Below are positions 40,301-51,937 of a stretch of DNA of 64,000 nt, in pieces. Origin of the DNA: Batillaria attramentaria (taxonomy: Eukaryota > Mollusca > Gastropoda > Batillariidae). Made by a program: the position numbers and the translations under genes. The notes beneath the pieces are model-generated. The model ran no database searches. It worked only from the letters and a program-made list of their open reading frames with translations, and had not been told where the DNA came from. Where the stretch lies: positions 507,001 to 571,000 of the forward strand of contig JACVVK020000214.1 in assembly GCA_018292915.2 (NCBI GenBank). The letters run 5' to 3'. The first letter of the stretch is position 1; each line of letters begins with the position of its first letter.

Positions 40301-41236
40301 TACTGTCGTTCATAACAGAAGTATAAATTACTACAGCCAAACACGATTAAAATGAGAATATCTTGGGTTTAAAAGGCATTTATCCTTCATTGACTTGCCT
40401 GATGATAGATAATGATAAGTCAAGCGTAGTAGTTCAACTGCTACTACTAATAATGGACCACTTGTATGGAATTCTCTTCTGCGAGCTCTAGTCTTTGTGC
40501 GAAATTCTCCCTCTCTCTCTCACTGACATAGAAAACCCATTCCCATATTTTAATACTCGGACCAGTATTTGGTTTTACCTTGAATATGCCTGTTGTTGTT
40601 TTGACTGTCTCACATCAAGCTTGAATACTTACTGGACTTGCCTGTTTCGAATATGTAGTCACACAAGAGCAAAATAATTAGGCTTTGAAGTAAAAATGCT
40701 TTGACTTGCGCTGAGATCAACTGTAGTGTGTTGGACTTGTTCATATCCACACGTATGCAGTTTACTTGTTTCTGTATAGTTGCTTCACTGAGACTAATAG
40801 TTAGGTTGGTCTGTCTTGAAATAGGTAGGGTAGGGGGATTAAATAATTTGTTGATAAGCGTCATGTACGGACTGACGAAAGCACGGCATTTCTGCTCAGT
40901 ACTGTTACGTTCATTATGTACCTACCACCGACCTACTTTCACAGTCTTACATTTTATTGTTGTGTGTTTTGCATGACGCACATCTTTCGAAAAATGATTC
41001 AGAGGTGACAACCACTCCTGCAACAGTTGGCACTACTGAGGGACAGAACGATGACAGTAAGCCATTCGTTTTGCCACACTTATACATGTCTAATGTACTC
41101 CTCTTACCCCATTTTAATTAACCTGATACATGTAGTCTTGGGATGAACATGCACTTGATAAAGTAAGTTACCAGGTATGCCATCTTTGTTTTTGTTGTTG
41201 GTACTATCCTCTATGGTGTTCATGGCAGCATTCGTG

Positions 41237-41305
<69 letters not shown>

Positions 41306-44300
41306 GCGGGGGTGGGGGGTGTTAAGATGCTTTGCACCACTTGCCAGTGCTAATTAGTGAATTAACTACGAGTGCCTTACGTCCAGAAATAGTAAGGAAA
41401 CAGAGAGCGAAAGTGTGAGTTATGACTTCATAACCCACTCAGTGGTTTAGGACTTCACAGTTTAAACACACTCTGGTTACGTCATCAGTCAAAGTGCGTC
41501 ATTTCAAGCATTTGGTTATTGTTGTAGAGATCGCGAAAAGTCACTGCATTTCGATGGAAATTTCTAGACCATCCCAGAACATGCGAGTGCAGTAACGTCA
41601 GTAGATTACGTGACCCAGGAAAGATTCCGTACTTGCCAGTATGTTGTAGAATGTTCTAGATCTGACCTGTTAGTACCTCGTTGTGGCGTGGACGATAAAC
41701 CCCAGCTAACCAACCAACCAACGTTCTGGGTTCTTCCTCTTTCATGAGTTTGTTCTTGCGCATCTTCTGTTAATAAAGTATTGGAGTTCCAGCCTGTTGT
41801 ATCCCGTGTCTTCTCTGCGAGTGCACCGAGAGAGCGACATAGCAGGAGAAAAATACAACAGAAATATTTGGCGTCGCCGACAGGATTCGACATTGATCTA
41901 CCTACGAAGGGACAGTACTCTCCAGTACTCAAGAAACTCCAACTACAGAAGTTGCACCCCTTCAACTGTTGCAGCAGCGAAAATTGACGACTGACCATGG
42001 CAGAGACAGCGGAGCTGATAAAATTGCTTAGAGAGCAATTAGAACAGCAGAAGGAACAGATGAAGATTCAAATGGAACAGCAGAAGGAACAGATGAAGAT
42101 TCAAATGGAACAGCAGAAGGAACAGATGAAGATTCAAATGGAACAGCAGAAGGAACAGATGAAGATTCAGAAGGAACAAATGGAACAGCAGAAGGAACAA
42201 ATGGAACAGCAGAATGAACAGCAGAAGGAACAGATGAAGGAACAGATGAGGATTCAAGCAAAGCAGCATGAAGAAGAATTAGCAGTCCAAAGAGAGCAGA
42301 TGGGTGCGTTGATGAAGATGATTCAAGTTCAGACACCGACTGGGGATTCCAGCGCAAGTACCCGTCCTCACACTTCTACTGTTTCGACCGCCGCTATTCC
42401 ACCTTTCGCTGCCTTTGATTCCACTTCAGAACTGTGGCCTGATTACTGGTCAAGATTCTGCACATTTCTTGTCGCCAACGCCGTTCCTGACGACCGCAAG
42501 GCTCAAGTCTTCCTCACTAATCAGACTCCGGCTGTCTACAAGCAACTGGCAAATCTGGCTGCTCAACAAAATCCAAGAATGAATATCAACGATCTGACGA
42601 TGGACCAAATCGTCAAGTTCATGAAAGAACAATTTGACCCAAAACTGTTCATAGTGCGAGAACGTTTCAAGTTCTGGAGCAACATGGAACGGAAGCCAGG
42701 CGAAACACTCCAGGAGCTGGCAGCCCGTATACGTCAAGACGCGGCTACCTGTGACTTTCCTTCGATCCAAGATCCACAAGATGAAGCTCTTAGGCAGAGA
42801 TTCATATGTTCTGTCAACAACGAAGCTGTCTTGAAGGCTCTTTTCAAGGTCAAGGATACCGAGTTGGATTTTGCCAAGGCTGTCAAGATCGCCATAGAGA
42901 CTGAAGACGCGGCAAAGGTGGCCAAGGAAACTGTCTACGGTTCCAAGCCCAGGCCGGTCAACAAAGTCAAGGCGAACAACAAAGGGGGTCAACCAAAGAA
43001 CCACCAGCAGTCTAACTCCACGACCAGCAATTCAGCAAAGTGCTACAGGTGTGGAAAGTCTCATAGAGCAACAGATTGCTACTACAAAGACTCCAAATGC
43101 AACTTCTGTCAGAAGACAGGACATTTGGAGGCTGTCTGCAGGAAAAAACTGCACCAACAGCAACAAGGGGGACGACAATCTGCAAAATCTTCAGTGAAAA
43201 GTATCACAAAAGCAGAGCTCGTCAAAGCCATCCTCGGCGAAGTTCCCCAAGATACTCCTAGGTTGGACGTTCCAGTCACAATCCAGGATCAACAGTTCAC
43301 GATGGAGCTGGACACTGCAACCACAGGAAATTTTGTTTCTGTGCCAGTCTGGAAACAGCTGGGAAAACCGAAGCTGGATGACGTCACACATCGGTACGAG
43401 TCTGCCAGCAAGCACGACCTACCAGTGTTGGGCACCTTCATGGGCCAGACTAAGGACCCAGTGACTGGGAAACAGAGCTCCATTCCCTACATCGTCACCA
43501 AGATCCCTGATCTCAACCTACTGGGACGGAACGCGATCCAGGCTCTGGGAATTTCAGTGGACAATGCCCTTGGACTGAAGAGCATAGAGAGTCAAGTCAA
43601 GAGCGAGGGTGCAAAAGAATCGCATCCGAAGACCTCCAGCACAACTTATGCTTCTCTTCAAAAGGATTGCCACACTCTCTGCGACAAGTTCCCAGATCTC
43701 TTCAAGGAAGAATTGGGATGTCTGAAGGATTTTGAGCTGGAAGTAAAGTTCAAGTCCGACGCGAAGCCGGTTTTTCACAAGGCAAGGCCGGTTCCGTTCG
43801 CTCTTCGTGATGACCTGACGAAAGGCTACGAAGAAGGCATCGCCAAAGGAGTCTGGAAGCCAGTCCAGTTCAACGACTATGGAACACCAGTGGTTCCAAT
43901 TCGTAAGACAAACAGTGCAGGCGCCCTGAAGCCAAAACTGCGGATCTGTGGTGACTACTCAGTTGGGATCAACGATCAACTTGCTGATCACCGTCACCCA
44001 ATGCCTCTCCCAGAGGAACTGATGCAAAAGCTGGGAGGAGGATTCGGTTACACAAAGATCGACCTCGCTGATGCCTACAACCAGATCAAGCTGGCACCAG
44101 AAAGTCAACGCAGACTAGCCCTCAGCACTCACCGTGGGGTACTTCTGCAACAACGACTACCTTTCGGAATCAAGTCAGCACCTGGTTATTTTCAGGAGAT
44201 CATGGAAAATCTGACCAGTGATCTGCCTGGAGTTGCCGTCTTCCAAGATGACATACTCACCAGCGGGAAGGATGCCAAAGATCATCTGAGCAACCTGGAA

Positions 44301-47300
44301 CGACTACTCACGCGTCTGAACGACAAAGGACTCAGATGCCGTCGTGAAAAATGCCTGTTTGCTCAACCCAGTGTGGAATACCTTGGACACACTCTATCGG
44401 CTGAAGGAATCTCCAAAGGATCCAAAGTCGAGGCAGTCTTGAAGATGCCACCACCTACGGATGTCTCAAGCTTGAAGTCTTTTCTGGGCTCAGTACAATT
44501 CTACGGGAAATTCATCCCAAACCTGGCTACTATGGCAGAGCCGCTGTACCGCCTGACAAAGAAGGCAAGTTCCTGGAAGTGGGGAGAAGAGGAACAAGCA
44601 GCTTTTGAACAGCTGAAGAATGTGCTTTCCTCTGATCAAGTCCTTGTACACTTCGACCCAGATAAGCCTGTGGGGCTGGCTTGTGACGCATCCAACGTTG
44701 GAATTGGAGCAGTACTGTTTCATCGCTATCCGGATGGAAGCGAGCGCCCAATTGCCAATGTGTCCAAGACTCTTACAGCTGCAGAAAGAAACTACAGCCA
44801 AATCCACAAAGAAGCCCTAGCCATCATCTATGGTTTGCGGAAATTCTACCAGTATCTGTACGGACGACAGTTCATACTGGTGACTGATCACAAGCCCCTG
44901 ACGGCGCTGTTCGGACCAAAGAAAGGGACACCACTTCTTGCAGCTAACAGACTAGCTCGGTGGGCCCTATGGCTGAACCAGTTCGACTACACGATCGAGT
45001 ACCGGAAAACTGCAGATCACGGCAATGCAGATGCTCTCAGTCGCTTGCCTTCTGGAGACGACATCGACTTTGACAGGGAGGAGAGTGGGGACGACACGGA
45101 CATGGTGTGCACCATCCGAGTTCTCAGTCTTCAAGTCAAACCTTTCGACGCCAACATCCTTCGTCAAGAGTCAGGCAAAGATCCAGTGATAGCTACAGTG
45201 ATGCGCTACATGCGTGAAGGGTGGCCGCTGAAGCACGCTGAGATCAACGAAGAAGTCAGAAAGTTCCAGAAGTTGTCAGATTCTCTCAGTACCTGCCACG
45301 GATGCCTCATCTATGGTACAAGAGTTGTGATTCCACAAAGCCTGCAGCCCAAGATCCTTGATCTTCTGCACATCGGACACTTCGGCATGGAACGCATGAA
45401 GCAGTTAGCAAGAACTGCAGTATACTGGCCCGGTATCGACGCTGCAATAGAGATGACGAGTCGACGATGTGACTCATGCGGCGAACATCAAAACAAGCCA
45501 TCCAAACCGCCAGTTCATCCCTGGATGTTACCAGAGAAGCCCTGGAGCCGAGTTCACGTGGACCACGCCATCAACTTCATGGGCACCAACTGGCTGGTGA
45601 TCACGGATGCTTACTCAAAGTACCCATGCATCCACCCAACGTCATCCACGTCCACTAGAGCTACTCTAGACCTGCTGGAAGAAGACTTCGCTCACTTCGG
45701 ATACCCACACACGTTGGTCTCCGACAATGCAACCACCTTTGTTTCTGAAGAGTTCCAGAGCTGGTGCAAGGAACGTGGGATCACGCACCTGACAGGAGCG
45801 CCCTATCATCCTGCTACCAATGGAGCTGCAGAACGGCTGGTGCAGACATTCAAGCAAGCTCTCAGGAAGTCTTCTCTGCCCCCGAAGCGAGCACTTCAAG
45901 AGTTTCTTATGCAGTACCGGAGAATGCCGACATCCTGCGGATTCTCTCCGAGTGAACTCTTGATGTCCAGGCAGATTCGGACAAGGATCGACACTTTGCT
46001 TCCCTCGCCAGCACACATAGCTCAGGGCAAGCAATCCAAGGAGGCATCTAAAACTCAGGTGACTCCGGACCCTGGAGGTGTCGCCAAGGTGACCAGGCAG
46101 TACAAGGCCGGAGATCCAGTATACGCACTGTACTATGGACCTCACCATGCCAAGCAGCCCAGATGGGTACCAGCAGTGGTCAAGAAGTCTACGGGTACTC
46201 GCTGTTTCAACGTCAAGGTAGTTCCTCGTGGCCCAGTTTGGAGACGACACTGGGAACAGTTGCGCCCACGTTACGCTTCTGAAGAGGACAGCGAACCTGG
46301 CGATTCAGCAGATGCCTCTGAGCTCCCGATCGACCATCCGATGGAGATTCTGGAGAATGTGCCACCGACACTGAACCAGAGCAGACCACAACTGCCCAGG
46401 ACCAAGCCACCTGTTCCAGAGTATGGTCCAGACAACCCCAGACGATCCAAAAGAACACCAAAACCCAGAGACAGACTTTGTTGTTGAAGTTTGTTGTGAA
46501 ACAACAATTTTGGTAGGGAGGTGTTGTAGAGATCGCGAAAAGTCACTGCATTTCGATGGAAATTTCTAGACCATCCCAGAACATGCGAGTGCAGTAACGT
46601 CAGTAGATTACGTGACCCAGGAAAGATTCCGTACTTGCCAGTATGTTGTAGAATGTTCTAGATCTGACCTGTTAGTATATAAGCGGCACTGCACAGCGTT
46701 CTGGGTTCTTCCTCTTTCATGAGTTTGTTCTTGCGCATCTTCTGTTAATAAAGTATTGGAGTTCCAGCCTGTTGTATCCCGTGTCTTCTCTGCGAGTGCA
46801 CCGAGAGAGCGACATAGCAGGAGAAAAATACAACAGTTATCTTACGTCACGGCCGGTACATAGTTGTTTTGTCCACTTGGGGGTGAAATTTTATTTTGCT
46901 TGAATCACATAAGAAATGATAACACAGAAAAATGGCTGCGAAGTAATTGCGAGTGCACTTTTTGAATACCAGCACATGAGCACATGCTTTGAATGATACT
47001 CATCTTAACATCAAGTACTTTCAACTGCACTGCGCTTTGTTCTTTCACAAACCGGTGTGCAGAATTTTGAGGGGGGTACATAAGTGATTAAGTCACTAGT
47101 CACTTTACCAGAAAAATAAAATTTCGCAGAACATGTATCCAGACCTGCTTCCGCTACGCATTGACCATAGAAAACTAAGTAATTTTGGGCTTACTACGCA
47201 ACTACGCATTTAATTGCCCCACTACGCAGTTTCGTTAACTAAATCTACGTAATCAAGTCAGCAGTTAGCGTTTCGTCAAATCCGATCTGAACTCACCGAT

Positions 47301-49113
47301 CCAGCTTTTTGAACGAGCCTCATGCAAAGTTTAACGATGTATAAATGCCCGGTAGAAAGAAATTTGGCTAAAAATAAACCAAACGAACAAAAAAACATAG
47401 ATACTATGGTAGTACACTGTAACCAGTTGAATCAAACAAGCCAAAGAATAGAATAGTTGATTTGTAGCTTAAGCAACAAGCCGGCAAGTGGCACATTTCG
47501 GTTGGGATACGTTAGCCGGGACTACTCATTTGGCCAGGAAACTACTCATTTGGTTTTTGGCACTACTCATGTCATGTTGGTGGGTTGGCAGGTCTGTGTA
47601 TCCTACTAGAGGCAAGAGTCTGAATGCTCGTGGTATGAACAGCTTACATGATCAGTTTGAGTGGTTTACCACAAAAGAAACCACTCCATGTCGCAATGTT
47701 TTGCCATAGCTATTAAGTTTACCTCTGGTGTGGTAACTATGGTAAAAACTGGAAACATCTCGTAGTTTCTCTCGTGGTAAACCATTGGAACTAATCATGT
47801 GAGCTTAATGTTATGTGTTGTAGTCAGCTACAAGTGGATCCGCAGGGGGTCAAGATGCTTTCATAATTGGTAGTGGACTGTTAAGTGGGTGTAGCCTTTG
47901 GGTGTTTAATTAAACAGTCACCCAGGTATTTAAGGATTAAAATCTTTCACCTTCTTAAGATTTCCACCTTTAGCTAAACATTTCCTCCTCCCAAAAAGTG
48001 CGTTTCTTCCTTTGAAGCACCTAAAATCAGCCAAAACACACCATATTGCAGAAATTTTAGTCTAATGCTAAAAACTTTCCTTTGAAAAAAGTGTTTTCTC
48101 ATCAGAAGCAATAAAAAAAAAAAAAATCATGCCAAAATGCAAATGCCAAAATTACACAGATTTCAGTCTAATTTTTTTTTTTTCCTTTTTTTTTAAATCC
48201 AGGGGAGTATGTCCTGGACACCCTAGGTTAACCCTTTGCGGATGCACGCTCGTGGCTTACCACTTCTTCACCATATGCTACTCATTTTTCCTCCTTTTTT
48301 TTTTTTTTTTTTTTTTACTGCCCCAACTCTTTTGCCAGTTCCAGTGATGTGCCTCCCAGGTCATGGGTGGAATCCACGGAGGGCTTAGAAGCTGGGGCAA
48401 TTTTTTTTTCTTTCTTATGCATGATGATGGAGATGAGGATGATGGTAAGATGATGCTATGGAGGCCCGTGTGGTTTGGGACTGCAGGACAGGGCCGTATT
48501 CCACGCTTCCTGTCACAAATATCCCGGCATTAAACAGGCCCAGGAACGACAGCACCTGCGGTGCCGGCCATGTAATCATCCACATCATAAGACGTGTCAT
48601 ATCAAGGGAAGCACCCCTAAAGTTGCACCCGTGAAGTGGGTAAATCTCGGCTTTGTGGCCACAGCCTTCCCACTTGGCCCATAGCACATCTGCTCTGGGT
48701 AGGAAAAATCCCTGTTGCTTCGGCTGCGACTCGAACCCGGGTCTCCTGGTCCATGGTCCGAAGTGCTAACCACTACACTATGGGGGCCGGTATTTTTCCT
48801 CCTTTTCCATCATGCAGCATTTGAAGCCATTAGTAACCATTTTACTCTTGTTTGATTTCTGAATGTTGTGCTGTATTCTGACCGATGTTAGTGTTGATCC
48901 AGATTTAATTGTGTTTAGCAGAGACCAGGACTGTTGAAACTGAAAGTAGAAATGAAGGTGTGTTTGTTGTTTTTCTCGTGCACTCGACTCTCTCAGTCTG
49001 CCTCTCAAGCCTTTGTATGACGCTCTCCATCAAGCCTTCGCTGCTTGCACATGTTAAACCACACATATATGTGTAAATGCATAACCTTTGTCTTGTTCCA
49101 ATGTGTTCTTTCT

Positions 49114-49151
<38 letters not shown>

Positions 49152-51876
49152 GAACTGTCTTGCTCTGCAGAATATACGCATATATATATATATATATGTA
49201 TCATTTATACAAGCAGTATGAGTTAGGGAAGAACCAGTAACTCTGAGGCAGTACAACTTTCAAGAGTCAGAAAACAGACAATAATTGAGGTGAAGCCTTG
49301 TGCCTTGGTGAATGCAGACCTGTTCAGTTTTTGGAGCAGGATGATGATACAGTATCAGTGATATGAAAACAAAACTTCTTTGGTGGACACTTTCACCACT
49401 TGCGTGAAACCACGTGTTTGTGTCTGTGCTATGTGCTGATGAGTGTGTGTACCAACAGAAAAAAGGCTTACTGTGCATTTGTTTTGAAATCTCTCTTATT
49501 TCTTTATAAGATAGTGCTGAGGTATTATTATTAAATCATTATTTCATCTGTTAACTGATTTGAATGTTAACTCAGTGCCGACCTTGACCTCGCGCTGTGG
49601 AATTTCCTACTGACCCAGGCACTGTGTGTGTGCACAACCCTTGCCAACCGGGTGATTTTTAGCAATTGTTTGATTTTTTTTTAAAGGGGTCTTCCTCAGA
49701 TGTTTCCGAATCACGTTTGGTATGGTTTGAAAGATAATTATAAGCACTGTTATGATAAAAAAAATTTTATTGGAAAAATTGGGCGTCGCAGCCACAGTGA
49801 GAGCAGAGATAACATGGGTTGCGGGTGCTCGGTAACTTGGTGGTTGGCAACGGTAGGCAAGGGCACTGCACAGACACTGGGTGCATGGTCATGAAATAGT
49901 TAATGGAGGAGAAAAGTGAATATGTACAGTTGTACATTACAATACATTACAATTGTAAATGTAAGATTGTGAAAAAGGAAACGGTGGTTCAGGTTTTGAG
50001 AATTCGTCTCCACTCGGTTCTAGTTCAGTGTGTAGGGCACATAATCAGCATTCCACTGGAAAAGCATGTTCTCAGTACAAGATGATCTCAAGATTCTTAA
50101 AAAGTGGATGGTATAAAAACACCAAAACACTCAGTAGATGTGGCACAGTGATGTTTGATAAAAATGTTTCGTGACCTCTCCTAAAGGTCGTGACAGTTGA
50201 GTCAGATGCTTTTAGTTAAATTACCACAGCTTTAGTTTGGTGCTCCCCATATTTCAACTCTCTGCCAATTATTATTATTATTATTATTTTAAACAGAGAA
50301 TGGTGGTTCAAACACAGGAGCAATTGTGGGGGGAGTCCTTGGAGGCCTTGCTGGACTGGCGCTGGTTATTGGTGGTGTATGGTGGTAAGTGATTCTTTCT
50401 CTTGATCTCAGCTCCATCCTCTTCTAATGGCTGCATGCTGGCAGGCATTTTAATACACATAGTTCTGGTTCTGACAACTGTTTTAGTTTGGCTTCTGATG
50501 ATGACCAGTGGCTCATAAAAGAGAAAGAATAAAAATGGAGTAAAACATTATTTTTGATAATAACCCACAAATGGCTGCAATGTTGCATGTGTGAATGGTA
50601 TGTGTCATGCTTTTGGTGTTGTAAACAGCCCCAGTGGATCTTTTAGCCTTGAAAATTTTGTATCCCTTTCGGGTCACAGTAGTCTGGTGGATTAACCAGT
50701 TGAGTGGAGGATAGAGATGGGGAGGCTCGGTGATCAAACCCTGACAGTGACTGAGTCAGACTTTGTGCAGGCTTTGTCCAATGCCCTTGTTTGTGAACAA
50801 AAGATGTTAAACTTAGAAACTGCCACACACTTTTTAGCATTCTTCTCCATAGTGACTAGCTACATAGGGCACATGTATAACTCATTATGAGCAAGGGAAT
50901 ACCTGATTTCCTCAAATGTGTGTCCTTCTTTCTTTCTTTACTTCTTACAGCATAAGGAAGAGGTATAAGTGAGGGGCTTTGTGGGTAAGAGACAAATACT
51001 CAACAGCAACCTCTCCTCATGGCTGCCAAAGCCAGTGCAACATGTTTGTTTTGTTTTGTTTTTACTATTATCACCTTTCTTACACGTCTGAGATCCCCCT
51101 GTTAGCTGATTTGCAATCCTGTACCATTTCTTCCAGCCTTATCTGAAATATCACCACTTGTTTTTTCTTCTTTTTTTTTTTAAAGTAACCTGCATAGTGA
51201 GCCATCTGTGTCTGTGACAGATAGTAACATTTGCATATTCTCAGGAACTGTCAGTAGCACATTTAGAGACTGTGAAACACCAGACGTGGCACAATGGTAA
51301 TTTGGGATGCAACCTTGCTCTTGCTCTCCTAAAGGTCAAGGCCAAAGGAATCGGGAGAAAGTTTTTGAACTTTTTGTTTTGGCAGAACGTATCCATGGGA
51401 ATTTACTTCTGCACTTGATGATTTATAAGCATGCCTGTTTAGGTGACTTCTAGCAGTAGAAAAGGTCAAGGTCACATGTATAGACTCTTTTGCCTATCTG
51501 CATGGGGAGAGCCACAGTGGCCTACCTGAATTTCACTTCTTCAGTTGCGGGTTCAAATCCCAGCCGTTACGTGGTGGAAAGGGACATTAATCCCTCCAAC
51601 CAGCCTGCCAAACAACTAACCAGTTTGCATGAGTTTGGGAAGTGTGTGTGTTATCACTGTTATATACTAATAATATATAATAATGACCCCTGACCGCCCC
51701 TTATGTGCCCAGTTCTTCATTGTTGAGTGTCTCTTGTTAATGATTTCAGTCTTTGTAGTGCATGTAATCCTAGTAACCATGTAATAATAATAATAAAGGG
51801 TATTTGTGGCGCCCCATCTCGCAAGAGCTCAGGGTGCGTACATAAACATAACATAAAAACAGCGCATATAACTTAC

Positions 51877-51937
<61 letters not shown>

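Larger units (their letters stand above)
41520..46835 (+). mobile_element. Gypsy-type LTR retrotransposon, 5.3 kb, intact
   Basis: LTRs at 41520-41860 and 46522-46835 have TGTTG...CAACA ends, and the element is bordered by a perfect 5-bp duplication GTTAT at 41515-41519 and 46836-46840. A single gag-pol ORF, a primer-binding site and a polypurine tract are present. The size, single ORF and two CCHC knuckles place it near Steamer/Mag-type mollusc elements, an inference from architecture only. Confidence 0.96.

Noticed and set aside
50951..50972. The exon CIRKRYK as a spurious splice site
   Set aside because: Its acceptor has a good pyrimidine tract, and its phase and first codon match those of the distal exon, so it was kept as an alternative last exon with moderate confidence.
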